From contig KN805382.1 in assembly GCA_000818945.1 (NCBI GenBank), forward strand, positions 579,532 to 643,531: DNA of 64,000 bases, read 5' to 3'. A program made the position numbers and the translations under genes. Below are positions 38,735-49,200 of the stretch, one piece after another; position 1 is the stretch's first letter, and every line of letters begins with the position of its first letter. The notes beneath the pieces were generated by a model that did not search any database, was not told where the DNA came from, and saw nothing but the letters and a program-made list of their open reading frames with translations. The stretch comes from Schizochytrium sp. CCTCC M209059 (Eukaryota > Sar > Bigyra > Thraustochytrida > Thraustochytriidae).

Positions 38735-40301
38735 GAGCGGCCTCGAATGTCTCCGAGTCGTTGCCGCTGCTAGAATCAGCCAGAGGCGGGACTGCAGCGG
38801 CACCTGCAGGCGATGCGTCGATAATTTCAGATGGCAAGGCTGATGACGGCGGGTCGAAGGCGAGAAGGACGAGGCCATCTACGGTATCGCGCAGAATTTC
38901 GAGACCGGCACGATGAAAGTCCGGGCCACCGCCATCGATGGTGTAGCCATTTTTGTCGGCAAAGCTGCCGAGAATCGCGTACGGCGACCAAACCTCGCCA
39001 TAGTCATCGACATCAAGCTTGAGGTTATACAAAACCTCGAGAGGAATCGTCTCGGCAATGAGACGGATGGCGCTAAAGGTTCCCCGGATCTGCGGAATGG
39101 GATAGAGCCCACTGCACTCGTACACATGTCGCGGCACAAGACTTTCGTGGCGCCAGACAACGGGAAAGATGAGACCAGGCGAGTCACATATCTGGGCGAT
39201 GACCTCGCCGCCTCGGTGCACTTGGTGCGTTTGCCAGTGCTTGGTATGGCCGCAGCTGCGGGAGACCGAGACGACCTTGTCTCCAATGAGAGCGTTGACT
39301 ACGGAGCTCTTGCCAACGTTGGGTTGTCCAACGATGCCAATCATGGGTTCGGTGCGACCCGCAGCTTGGACACGGGCGGGCGGGCATGCATCGATGCACT
39401 CCTGCAAAAGGTCAGTCGATCGTTCATGCACTTGGAATTGCTCCTCTTGCGTGAGTTTGCTGGCAATGCGCTTGCGCCGGCGATGCACGCCACCCCGCTC
39501 GTCCATGTGGGCGCCGCGTGGTCCGTCGACGCGATTGGAAAAAGCAAAGGGTCGCGCCTTGGGATAGTTTGAGCCCAGATACGCGACCCATGCATCAACA
39601 TGATCTTGGTCGACGAGGTCGATCTTCGTGAGGCAGACGACAAGAGGAAGTCCCTTGTCTTCGGTGATGTGTGTATACAGTGCGCGTGGAAGATGCAGCA
39701 AAGGGTTGCGCACATCTGCAACGACCATCATGATATCACTTTTTTCCAGCGTGCGCCAAAGCTGACGCCAGACCTCGAGATTGTGCTCAAAGGGGGACAC
39801 CTCGTGACGAGAGCACTGCGCCTGGACACTCTCAAGCCAGGCTGTAAAGGCGGCCTGCTCTGCGGCGTCGAGGTCTTCCGCCGACATGGTCGTGTCCCAG
39901 GGAGGGCGTTTGGGGAGTCCGAGGTTGACGCTCTCGACGGCGACGAGAGGTTTTCCTCGGCGCGAGGTGTCAAGAGGACGCAAGGCATCCTTTTTGCGTG
40001 CATCGACATCCGCGTCGTCTTCACGAAGAAAGAGCGAGGTAAGCTTGTTGTCTTTGCCGGCGCGCATGTACCTGATACCGCTGTCGTGGTTTTTGTTGTC
40101 GCCGGCCTCGTCAGCGTCTTCGCTGCCGGCCTCGTCCTCATCGGACGTGTCATGATCTTCGTGCTGTCGGCGTTGTTCCTGTTTGCGAAGTCTCTTGGCT
40201 TTGAGAGCCTCTTTCTTTTGCTTTCCGCTTTGCGGTTTGCGCCTGCTGGCAGCGCCGCCGCCCGCCGCACTCCGGCCGCCGCCGCGAGAGCCTCGCGGCA
40301 T
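38706..40301 (-). CDS. GNL1: Circularly permuted GTPase, GNL1/HSR1 family
   Basis: 531 aa. Basic N-terminus (KQKKEALKAKRLRKQ) followed by an acidic Asp/Glu stretch. G motifs are in permuted order: G4 TKID (225-228), then G1 GQPNVGKS (325-332) and G3 DSPG (373-376) of ICDSPGLIFP. WRTLEKSDIMMVVADVRNPL precedes G4 as in the YlqF/YawG class. The region SRSCGHTKHWQTHQV replaces the SRTPGKTKHFQT consensus, and SGLYPIPQIRGTFSAIRLIAETIP is the GNL1-type C-domain, which separates it from LSG1. Likely nuclear or cytosolic, ribosome-linked GTPase. Single exon. Confidence 0.88.
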   Translation of the reverse strand: MPRGSRGGGRSAAGGGAASRRKPQSGKQKKEALKAKRLRKQEQRRQHEDHDTSDEDEAGSEDADEAGDNKNHDSGIRYMRAGKDNKLTSLFLREDDADVDARKKDALRPLDTSRRGKPLVAVESVNLGLPKRPPWDTTMSAEDLDAAEQAAFTAWLESVQAQCSRHEVSPFEHNLEVWRQLWRTLEKSDIMMVVADVRNPLLHLPRALYTHITEDKGLPLVVCLTKIDLVDQDHVDAWVAYLGSNYPKARPFAFSNRVDGPRGAHMDERGGVHRRRKRIASKLTQEEQFQVHERSTDLLQECIDACPPARVQAAGRTEPMIGIVGQPNVGKSSVVNALIGDKVVSVSRSCGHTKHWQTHQVHRGGEVIAQICDSPGLIFPVVWRHESLVPRHVYECSGLYPIPQIRGTFSAIRLIAETIPLEVLYNLKLDVDDYGEVWSPYAILGSFADKNGYTIDGGGPDFHRAGLEILRDTVDGLVLLAFDPPSSALPSEIIDASPAGAAAVPPLADSSSGNDSETFEAAPTESVESES

Positions 40302-40642
40302 CTTCTCCTCAAATCTTTCACTCTCTTTTTCAGATTTGGGTTAGTCAATTCAGGCAGGTGGAAAGAAAGAAGCCAGCCAGATGGTAAAAGATTCTGTTTT
40401 CAATCGAAAGCGTCGACGCAAAGGTTTGGGCTGCGACGAGACGCAACGATATGTTTGCTCGAGCAGACTTGTGGCATGCCGCGTTTGATGTTATCTTTGT
40501 ACAACCATCCAAGTCAATTCACATCAGTTTTTGGTTTAGAGAAGGTGTTATAGTGTTATACAGGGGGGGAGGCCTTGCTTTTCCAATGCAAGACGGCAAT
40601 TGACAGACACTCTGTGCGCACTACACGCACGAGGTCCGAGTC

Positions 40643-40684
<42 letters not shown>

Positions 40685-40788
40685 TGTCTTTCCGCTTGGC
40701 TGTCAATAAGACGAGGTGAGTAGCAGAGGGCAGAATACAGATGCACTTTGAGGTTTGATTGGGATGTATTAAAAAGGTTGCATGCTGA
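40302..40788. other. Intergenic with (GA)n microsatellite
   Basis: 5' flank of GNL1 and 3' flank of the SNL-motif gene. (GA)n at 40647-40681. No gene seen. Confidence 0.6.
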
Positions 40789-43002
40789 CTATGAGAGCCT
40801 TGCAGAAGAGGAAGAGAACTGCGGCGAGGCGTGCTGGAATCGCTTCGCTTGATTGTATGCCGAGGCGAACTCGAGACCACCATCGCGAGCTTTGCGTTTG
40901 TGCGCCGGAGAAGACTGACTAGAGTACATGTCGCCCTGAGGAGGCGAGGGAGGGGCCCCGGCCGCAAAGGCAGCGGCAGTAGCGTGTTGTTGTTGTTGCT
41001 GCTGCTGCTGCTGTTGATGCAAGCCTTCCAACAGAGACTGAGAAAGGAATCCTGGCATCCCAGCACTGAGGGACGAGCCACGAGAAGGAACAGCGAGCTT
41101 GTCGGCAGCAGTCGGGTATAATGAATCGCGATGCTGTTGCTGTTGTTGTTGCTGCTGCTGTTGCAAGTGGTGTCTTTGCTGTTGCTGTTGAAGGTGTTGC
41201 TGCATGGCTGGAGGGAACATATTTTGGCCAAACTGATCACGGTGCTGCTGGTGCGAAGCGAGCTGACCTGTGGCAAAGGAAGATTGACCTGCATCCGCGC
41301 CAGGCAATACTGGGCTCGGATGCACGGCCGCCGCGGCGGTGTTGAGCAAGGGAGTCGAGGAAAAGTTTGATGCGTCAAGAGGGCGCTTTGCGCGGTGCTG
41401 CGACTCTTTGACGTCGGATGCCTTACGTTCGTGGTAGCCGTGTGTGCGAAAGCCTTGTTCACCGATTTTGATGGGCTTGTTTTCATTCTGAGACATGCGT
41501 CCCTCGAAACAGGCCCATGTCTTTTGCTTGCGAAGCTCAACGAGAAGACTTGCTTCGATATGGGGCGGGAATGGACGCCGACGGTCAGCACCGGTGACAT
41601 GCGCTGTAAGGGCGCGGCGAAAAGACTCTTCGGGTTTCTTTAAGCTGCCGCGACGTGTGGCAATCCAGGACTCGTAACATTCGCTGCTAAGAATCTGACT
41701 CGTGTCGATGATGTTCCGCGAGGGATCTTTGGGGTCCGGATACTCTTTGACGAAGCGAAGAAAGAGCTCAAGTGAATGCAAACCGGCACTGAGCTCGGCC
41801 GCCGTGACGGCAGGCGTTGCATTGCGCGGTGAATCGGAGGACTTGCCCTCTGCCCGTTGTGTTCTTGCCATATCAGCGCTACTGATCCGCGTGGCAGCAT
41901 TCGCCGCAGCTGGCATCGCAGCAGCGTCCTTGGGTTTAGCGTAAGAGGAGGCGTCAGCAAAGTCGCGTCCCAGGCTCAAGCCGCTCGTGCGCACACTTTC
42001 GGTAGGGGATGATCCACCATAGGTGCCCGTTGGTTTCCCACTCGAGCCGCCGAGACCATTGTTGTTGTTGTTGTTGTTGTTATTGCTGTTGCTGCTGGCG
42101 CTACTGTTGCTGTCGCTCGAGGCGTTGCCGCGCAGGCCGGTGAAGAAGGTTCGGCCCGAGGCGTTGTCGAGGTTGGAGGAACCTGCAGCGCTGAGAAGAT
42201 TTGTGCGCAGCGCGGCGGGCGGGGGCGGGGGAGGGGCGCGGGCGCCCGCAGCACGGCCTGTGACAAAGGGCTGCTGTGAGCTCGCATCTCTTGACAAGGA
42301 GGGAGCGGATGCGGTCAGGTTTGAGGACCCCATGTTCGAGTTCGAGGAGGACAATTGGCCGGGAAAGCCAAGGTTAGATATCCTGTTGAGCTGCTCGGCT
42401 AGGTTGGAGGGCTGCCGTGAGGGTTCGAGCAAGAGGTGGCTCGTGAACCTGCCAATACCCTGAGACAAGTTCGACGGGCGATCAAAGTTCATGCTGAGGC
42501 CGGTGAGGCGCAGAAAGCGATCGTTTGCACTCGCAGCAGAGGGGGCACCGGAGGCGAGGGAGGAAGAGGAAAAGGTGTCGGCGGGCTGGGTCGAGTAGGC
42601 GTTATTAACATGTTGCGCTTGGAGCGCATGGGCGTGCTGGGATGCCGAGCTCGAAGAATGACCTTGTGTTTGCGGGGCCCCGAAAAGCAGACTGAGTCCC
42701 GATGTGCGCGGATTGGAGAGGTTGGAAAGGCGTCCTGTATCGGTGAGTCGGGGGAGTGTGAGTCCCGAGTTGCTGAGGTTGGATGCGCGATTGAGATTGG
42801 AGAGACGCATGGCCGAGAGTTCGGCCAGGTTTGAGAGGCGATCGAGGGCCTGGGAAGAGTCATCTGTATGTCCCTGGTCACGCTGGCGTCTGCCGGTAGC
42901 GAAGACGAGGGGCGGGCGGTTGTCTTGATCATACCTGCGGCCAGCGGCCTCATCGGCAGCACCGGACGATCGCATGGTCTTGAGGACTTGCACGGACGTC
43001 AT
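40789..43002 (-). CDS. Novel Ser/Asn/Gln-rich protein with SNL motifs and one conserved-looking domain
   Basis: 737 aa, ATG at 43002. The N-terminal 280 residues carry at least nine Ser-Asn-Leu triplets (near 57, 68, 75, 93, 178, 199, 209, 228, 277), most preceded by Arg two or three residues earlier (RLSNL, RASNL, RISNL). Homopolymers follow: Pro at 257-262, Asn about 305-316, Gln runs after 600. One ordered segment, about 405-525, has natural composition: LHSLELFLRFVKEYPDP, SECYESWIATRRGSLKKPEESFRRALTAHV, LVELRKQKTWACFEGRM. I do not recognise it. The pattern suggests a regulatory scaffold or transcription-related factor, with R-x-S-N-L as possible phosphosites; this is inference. Confidence 0.7.
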   Translation of the reverse strand: MTSVQVLKTMRSSGAADEAAGRRYDQDNRPPLVFATGRRQRDQGHTDDSSQALDRLSNLAELSAMRLSNLNRASNLSNSGLTLPRLTDTGRLSNLSNPRTSGLSLLFGAPQTQGHSSSSASQHAHALQAQHVNNAYSTQPADTFSSSSLASGAPSAASANDRFLRLTGLSMNFDRPSNLSQGIGRFTSHLLLEPSRQPSNLAEQLNRISNLGFPGQLSSSNSNMGSSNLTASAPSLSRDASSQQPFVTGRAAGARAPPPPPPAALRTNLLSAAGSSNLDNASGRTFFTGLRGNASSDSNSSASSNSNNNNNNNNNGLGGSSGKPTGTYGGSSPTESVRTSGLSLGRDFADASSYAKPKDAAAMPAAANAATRISSADMARTQRAEGKSSDSPRNATPAVTAAELSAGLHSLELFLRFVKEYPDPKDPSRNIIDTSQILSSECYESWIATRRGSLKKPEESFRRALTAHVTGADRRRPFPPHIEASLLVELRKQKTWACFEGRMSQNENKPIKIGEQGFRTHGYHERKASDVKESQHRAKRPLDASNFSSTPLLNTAAAAVHPSPVLPGADAGQSSFATGQLASHQQHRDQFGQNMFPPAMQQHLQQQQQRHHLQQQQQQQQQQHRDSLYPTAADKLAVPSRGSSLSAGMPGFLSQSLLEGLHQQQQQQQQQQHATAAAFAAGAPPSPPQGDMYSSQSSPAHKRKARDGGLEFASAYNQAKRFQHASPQFSSSSARLS

Positions 43003-44636
43003 TCACGGGCAATGGGGCGGTCGGTCTCTGCTGTGTTTTCTTTGTTTTCTTTGTTTGTTTGTTTTGTGTGTGACTCGGGTTTCCTCGCGACAATCGCTTG
43101 CTTCCTTACTTGATGGATGGCTGGATGGCGCCGGGTTCTTTCGGGTTTAGCGAGTGATGTATATATGTATGCGCGTGTGTGCGTGTGGGCAAGGGCAGAT
43201 GGAGTCCAGCTCTACCGCAACGACCGACAGCGCGCGTGGCTTACGAATTCTTGTCTTCCTTCCGGTCTCGGCTTTTTTCCTCGCAAGAGGGCAGCCGCCG
43301 TCCCCTATGCACACGCCTTCGCAGGTTATTTTCTACGCGCTACGCGATGAATACTCGATGGCTTGCGTGGGCTCCTGCTTTGGCTCCGGTGCCCCAATGC
43401 CCTGGCTTGGCCTGCTCTGGGCTCTCGTCTCGCTCGCGCTCGCGCTCGCGCTTGCCTTGCCCTGGTCGACACAGGTTCGTCCGGAGTCCAGCGCTAGATG
43501 GTCGTGTGGCGCGCTCGCGGCCGCTCCGCTGACTCACTCTGCGTTGGGCCCTGGCTGGACCGCGGGCGGGCGGGCGAGCGGGCGCGTAACGCTGGCAGGC
43601 ACGCAAGCGCGTCTGGCCGAGACGCGTCGCGTCGCGTCGCGTCGCCTGGCTTGGCCTGGCCGCGCCTGGCTTGGCCGCGCTTGCTGTGCGTGCTCGAGGG
43701 AGGGCGAGAATGGACAGTGGCCGCGGGCGGTCGGTCGGTCGGTCTCGCGCCTCGAGGCCGCGGGCGAGCGAGCGAGCGTGCCTGCAAGCGTGCGTGCGCG
43801 CCTGCGAGCGTGGGCGGCGGCGCGGCGCAGCGGCGCGGCGCAGCGCAGCTCTGGTCGCGGCGGGCGCGAGCGGAGGCAGGCCGCGGCGGGGGCGGGTCGG
43901 CCGGCTGGCTGGCTGGCTGGCGCGGCGAGATCGGAGTCGAGACGCGCCGAGACCCGTCCACGGAGGCGCCCTGCTTTCCTCCTTTCCCTCTTTGCTGCCC
44001 GCCCGCCTGCTGCCTTCCGCCTTTTTTCAAAACCCGGAATTCAAAACTTGAAGTCACAGTCGAAACTTGGAATTCAAAATCTACCCGGAGAGATTTTTGA
44101 AACACAGTTTTTTGAATCGAAACGGGCCTCGAAAGAGGGAGCGACTCGGAGAGAGCGAGAGAGGGAGACAGAGGGACAGAGAGACAGAGAGACGGAGACG
44201 GAGACAGAGAGACAGAGACAGAGACAGAGAAAGAACTCGCCTCGCCTGGCCTCGCCTCGCCTCGCCTCGCCTCGCCTCGCCCGGCCTCGCCCCGCTCGCG
44301 ACGGCGAAGGCGAGCCTTGCCTTCCTCGCTCCCTCGCCCCCTCCCTCCCTCGCCGGAGCCGGGCGTGCGCGGCGCAGCGCGTGTGCGGGATCCGCCGGCC
44401 AGCAGGCGGCGGGAGGAAGGGTGCGAGAACACAACTCAAAATCGGCATTTCCCTTCCTCCCCTCCAAATTCGACCTGCCGGAGCAGCGAACCAGCCAGGC
44501 AAAGTCCCGCCATCTCCCGCCTCCCGCCAGCTGGCACGCCAGCCAAGATCGCAGCGCCGGCCTCGCGATCGATCAATCCATCGATCAATCCATCGATCCA
44601 TCGACCCTTCGCGACCTCGAGGCGCGCGCACGCACG

Positions 44637-44676
<40 letters not shown>

Positions 44677-46224
44677 CGGGCAGGAAGGAAGTTCGCGCAC
44701 CGCTCAGTCTCGTTCACGGCACCGCCCTGCTGCAGGAGGCTGGCAGCCTGCGAAAACCACGACAAGATAACTCCCTCCCGCGCGACACTGCGCTCCTCCT
44801 CCTCCTCCTCCTCCTCCTCCGCGCACACGAGCCGCCGCCCGGGTCCGCGCGGCGCCGTTCGTTTCCGGGTTGGTCGTCGTCGCCCATCCTCGCCCGGCTT
44901 CCCCCCTGCCTGCCTGCCTCCCCTCCGCGCTCGCACGGTGACAAGGCGCCGCCTCCCTCCCCCCGTCGAAGCACGCGGCCGAGGGGGGCAGGCGGGGAGT
45001 CGGGCGCAACGGACCCGGGCCTGGCTGCCTCAGTAGGCGACAGGGAGCGGGTTGCGGGGTCCGAGACTTGTGGGTGGGCGACGCGCGCACCGGCCGTGAA
45101 CGGGCCCGCGCGGGGACAGACGCGCAGCGGAGCGGCGGGTGACGCGGCCGCATCCGCGCGGCAGGGCGAGGAGCGGGGCACGCATGGGCGGCGCGAGCGA
45201 CGACCTGGCTGGGGAAAGCGGCGCGCGCACGTCCGCAGTGCAGTGGCGTTGGAGAAGGAGAGGAGAGAGCCGCAGTCGGGGCGAGCACGCAAGCCGAGGA
45301 AGCTAGCGAGCACGCGAGCAAAAGCGAGCACGCAAGCAAGCAAGCGAGCAAGCCAAGCAAGCAAGCTGAGCAAGCCAGCCAAGCAAGCAAGCAACTAAGC
45401 AATCCATAAAGCCAAGCTGAGCAATCAATCAAGCCAAGCAACCAAGCAACCAAGCAACCAAGCAACCAAGCAACCCAGCAATTCATCAAGCCAAGCTGAG
45501 CAAGCCAAGCAACCAAGCAACCAAGCAACCAAGCAAGCAAACAACCAAACAACCAAGCAACCAAGCAAGCAAACAACCAAGCAACCAAACGACCAAGCAA
45601 CCAAGCACAAGCGTCCATTCATTCACAGCGGTGGCGCCGTAACGGACAAGGCCCAACCAGGGGTTGTATGTGCAGCCCCGGCGCGCTGCGAGCCCAGTGG
45701 CGGCAGGCCTGCCTGAGCTGCGCAGGCTGGCGCTGACGCTGGAGCCCCGGAGATGGAAAGGAGCGAGCGGGGCCTTGGGGCCTCGGCGAGGAGCGCGCGC
45801 CCGTCCGGAGAAGGTATACACGCGTGGGAGGAGGGCGTGTGCGCGTGCGTGTACATCGTGGCGCCATGGCGCCGCAGGCGGGAAGATTGCGAGCAAGGCG
45901 CCGGGGATGGACCGCTTGCCTCCTTCCCTCGCTCGCTCGCTCGCCCACGCACTCACTCTGCGGTGTTGTCAGTCACAGTCACTCTATCTATCAGTTTGAT
46001 GAGAGGAAAGGGCGCGTGTGCGGGTACAGCATGGACAGCACAACGAGAGCAACACGATCTGATCTAATCTAACGCGACGCGACGCGACGCGCCGGGACGC
46101 GGCACACGCGGCAGCGGAGGTGGCTGCGGCTGCAGCTGCAGCTGCAACTGCAGGCGGCGTCAAGGTCGCCGGAGGAGGTTCGTGCAGAGCAGAGGCGCGT
46201 GTCCATTTGCTGCGAACACAGTTC

Positions 46225-46285
<61 letters not shown>

Positions 46286-46543
46286 AACGGCTGGGGCAAC
46301 CATTTCCCTCAACAGCTGGAGCAACCATTTCTCTCAACAGCTGCAGCAACATTTTCCTCAACAGCTGCAGCAACCATTTCCCTCAACAGCTGCAACAACA
46401 AACAACCAGGGAGCTGAGGTTGGCTAGCATTTCCCTCGCCAAGAAAGACCAAGAACGAAGGATACTGCATCAAGCAAGACGAGCAAGACAAACAAAAAGA
46501 ACGAGCAGGACGAGCAAAAACAAGCATCAAAATACAAACACAA
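43003..46543. repeat. 3.5-kb block of microsatellites and low complexity
   Basis: No gene recognised. Tracts: cgcctcgcct at 44236-44282, (gagaca)n near 44160-44230, tcgatcaa near 44566-44600, (CAGG)n about 44637-44682, (TCC)n about 44794-44821, (aagcaacc)n-type array about 45325-45607, gcgac near 46073-46095, (CAGA)n 46225-46285, and four roughly 25-bp units with caacagctg at 46296-46395. Long open frames on both strands are translations of these repeats. The left end, up to about 43130, is the promoter side of the SNL-motif gene. Confidence 0.7.
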
Positions 46544-48385
46544 TCACGGCTCGGCGGGCGCCAGACGGCCGTGAACGAAGGCTGACATCTGGCGCTGCGC
46601 AGTGAGGCCCACTTCGAGCTCATGGCCGCAAAAGCTGCAGGCCTGCGAACGCAGCTCCGCGCCAACACCGTCGATCGGACCCTCCCACTGCTGCTCGCGG
46701 TCGCACGCAGGACACTCCACGTGCTTGAGCCGCTCCCCGTACAGAAAGGCGTCGTCCCAGGGCATGTCCGCAAAGGCAGTGCCCGCAGCAAGGTCGCGGT
46801 ACCGGTCCTTGAGAGCGCCCATCAGCGAGGTCACCATGCGCGAACGCGAAATGCGCAGCTGATTCCCTAGACCAAAGACCCAGGCCCCAGAACCCGCGCC
46901 CCGCGCAGGATCGTGCCCATACGTGTACGCAGCGTACGCGTCCCAGGCACGCACGGGCTCGCCCGCCTCGTCGCGTAGACAAAACGCCGGCACTGGACCC
47001 AAGACCGACGCACTAGCAGTCAGAGAAATCTCTCCCGCGCCGCGCACCGCGCTCTTATCCTCCAATATGGACGCCAAAGCGTCCCGCGCCAGCACGAGAC
47101 TCTCGCGCACCTCCTCGTGCGAAAGATCGCCCTCGAAACGCAAAAACTTGTCTCCCGATCGCGGCTCCACAAAATCCGCAAAACCCACCGCGCGCAGCAC
47201 CTCCACAGCGCCGCTCACGCACACAATGTTGCGAAATATCATCTTGTTGCCCAAACGAAGGCGCGAACGCTGCTCAAGCTTGTCCGGATCCATCATAAGG
47301 GCGTCCACAAGGTTCTTGAGCACCAAATGCAGCGTGCGCCCCGCACGCGCGCGCGACATGGGCGGGTTCGTGGCATAAAAGTGCACGAGGCTCCCATAGA
47401 GCCGCGTCACACCATGATCTACATTGGGGTTCCACAAAAAGCTGTCGCCCGGACCCTTGCCCGGCGGGATCTGCACTAGTATCTCCTCGCCCGAGTCCGG
47501 GTCTTGCAATACACACACATCGCCCGGTCCCTTGTCATGCGGAATGGTGATCTCCACGTGCTCGCTACTTGACTTGGAACGTAGCTCTTCGACGAGTATA
47601 TCAATCTTTGACCAAAGCGACGGCGCCGCCGTCCGGGCCCTTGACGTCCATTCCTCTTCCTCGCTTGCCACTAATCGATTGTGTGACGGGGCTACAAGGG
47701 AAACAAAGTGGTTCTTGGCCTCGTTGGCCCACCCAATGACGAGCGGCGAGGCCACCTCGCCGAGCCCTTCCACACGCACGCACGCCTCGCGGCCGTGCCG
47801 CAGGGGCAGGTACAGTCCACATCGATTGTCGTCTTGGGCCATAAGTTTTGGACAGTCGAGAAGTAAGATCGGTCTCCGCAACACGTTGGCCAGACCCAAG
47901 ATGTGCTCTGGACCCAGCCAGCGACCCGTCAAGGCACCATGCACCGGCTTCGCCTCGTCGATGATCCCAAGCCAAAAGGTGGCAAAGGTCTCCTCGTCCA
48001 TGCCCGCGCCAAGAATCTCGCGGTAAAACGCAGCATGCTCGCGTAGCTCGTGCGTCAAGGCCAATCGCAGCGCATCGTACAGGACCTCCTTGCCCACGAG
48101 ACACCGCGAGATGGCGTGTGGAAGACACGAACCGTCCGAGTCCACTTTGACGGGAACCAATTCAACGCCAAAGTTGTCGCGCAGCGCTGTCAGCGTGTCT
48201 TTCAGATATGTCTCGGCATCCTCGTCGCGCAGCTCCTTGTCCTCCACCTCCGCCACGGACGGAGCAAAGTCGAGGTCGCCAAGTCCCTCCAGCTCGGGTT
48301 TGACGAGACTCTCGCGCCCCTCGGCCGCATCGCTCGCCGGCACGCCGTTCGCCAGCGCGCCTAGAATTCGACACTCGAAGCACAT
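46544..48385 (-). CDS. OTU deubiquitinase with PUB domain, VCIP135 (VCPIP1)-like
   Basis: 613 aa from the ATG at 48385; the frame is open 86 codons upstream without protein-like features. OTU domain about 73-232: VELVPVKVDSDGSCLPHAIS gives D84 and catalytic C87, LANVLRRPILLLD follows, and KNHFVSLV supplies His226. Residues about 285-320 hold two related KGPGD motifs (HDKGPGDVCVLQDPDSG and PGKGPGDSFLWNP). A PUB-like domain spans about 345-425 (TLHLVLKNLVDALMMDPDK ... KMIFRNIVCVSGAVEVLRAVGF), which in other proteins binds p97/VCP. Near the C-terminus CPAC...CSFC forms a zinc ribbon. VCPIP1 acts with p97 in Golgi reassembly and DNA repair. Role here by homology. Confidence 0.85.
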   Translation of the reverse strand: MCFECRILGALANGVPASDAAEGRESLVKPELEGLGDLDFAPSVAEVEDKELRDEDAETYLKDTLTALRDNFGVELVPVKVDSDGSCLPHAISRCLVGKEVLYDALRLALTHELREHAAFYREILGAGMDEETFATFWLGIIDEAKPVHGALTGRWLGPEHILGLANVLRRPILLLDCPKLMAQDDNRCGLYLPLRHGREACVRVEGLGEVASPLVIGWANEAKNHFVSLVAPSHNRLVASEEEEWTSRARTAAPSLWSKIDILVEELRSKSSSEHVEITIPHDKGPGDVCVLQDPDSGEEILVQIPPGKGPGDSFLWNPNVDHGVTRLYGSLVHFYATNPPMSRARAGRTLHLVLKNLVDALMMDPDKLEQRSRLRLGNKMIFRNIVCVSGAVEVLRAVGFADFVEPRSGDKFLRFEGDLSHEEVRESLVLARDALASILEDKSAVRGAGEISLTASASVLGPVPAFCLRDEAGEPVRAWDAYAAYTYGHDPARGAGSGAWVFGLGNQLRISRSRMVTSLMGALKDRYRDLAAGTAFADMPWDDAFLYGERLKHVECPACDREQQWEGPIDGVGAELRSQACSFCGHELEVGLTAQRQMSAFVHGRLAPAEP

Positions 48386-49200
48386 CCCGGTACACCTCTG
48401 CACACCTCTCTCGCGTGCCGTATGCGCGCACGCAAGACTCTCCGCTCGCTGCAGACCCTTCCTTGGCTCACTCGCTCGCCGACAAGAGGCTTTGCATGCA
48501 AAAACTCGCAACTTGAAAAGATGGTAGTAAAGAATGCCAGCCTCGAATTGGCTTTGAAAACAAAATAATACAAAGTAATGCACAAGGTGAAGGGGTGGAG
48601 AGCAACCAGCGAGAGTGGCACCATGCACACGTCGCCTCGCCAAGGTGAATGTCTGATTGCCTTCTGAAATGGGGGCAAAAAATTCACACCGCGCGGAAAG
48701 GGAGAAAGGGAGAAAAGAAAAGGAGGGAAAGGATCGGGTAGATCAGATCACCGGGACTTAACAAGGTCCCTCCGGCTCAACTTTTCGAAATTTTTAATTA
48801 ATGTATTCGTCATGTATTTCAATTGATTTAAAAAAAAAGGCATGGAATGGAGAAATATTCACCGAGGGGACATATGGTCTATGTCCCCCAAATTTACCCA
48901 GTGGACCTCACATGAATGCCTTCGAGTTCTCCCGCAGACCACCAATAGAAGCCTCAGTGGAATGTGATGAGGCACTTTGTAATGAACGACTCAAAACCAC
49001 TCGTTACATTCGTCACAACTTAGTCTGCCTCTCTCATAGCCTCCACTGGGGAGGGTGCAGGTAGTGAAGCGCGGGTCGGCGGCGGTTGGTATGGCGGCGG
49101 CGGCGCGGCAGGAGAGGGAAAAAGCCATGCCAAACCATTCGCAGTATCATCCTTTCTGCTTGGTTGCAGCGTGAGCTGCATCGACGTAACGCAGCTGCAG
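48386..49200. other. Intergenic between OTU gene and transposon gene
   Basis: AT-rich centre around 48780-48840. A perfect 9-bp hairpin (GGGGACATA at 48866-48874, loop of 5, TATGTCCCC at 48880-48888). The left end of the transposon probably lies here but no terminal inverted repeat was found by eye. Confidence 0.4.

Noticed and set aside
43154..45398. Overlapping 538- and 443-codon plus-strand frames
   Set aside because: They cross microsatellites (QAGRQAGR, ETETERQRQRQ repeats) and have no globular segment.
44704..45618. Minus-strand frame with apparent membrane repeats (LVAWLLGCL)
   Set aside because: Looks like a multi-pass membrane protein but is only the translation of the aagcaacc microsatellite; not evidence of a protein.
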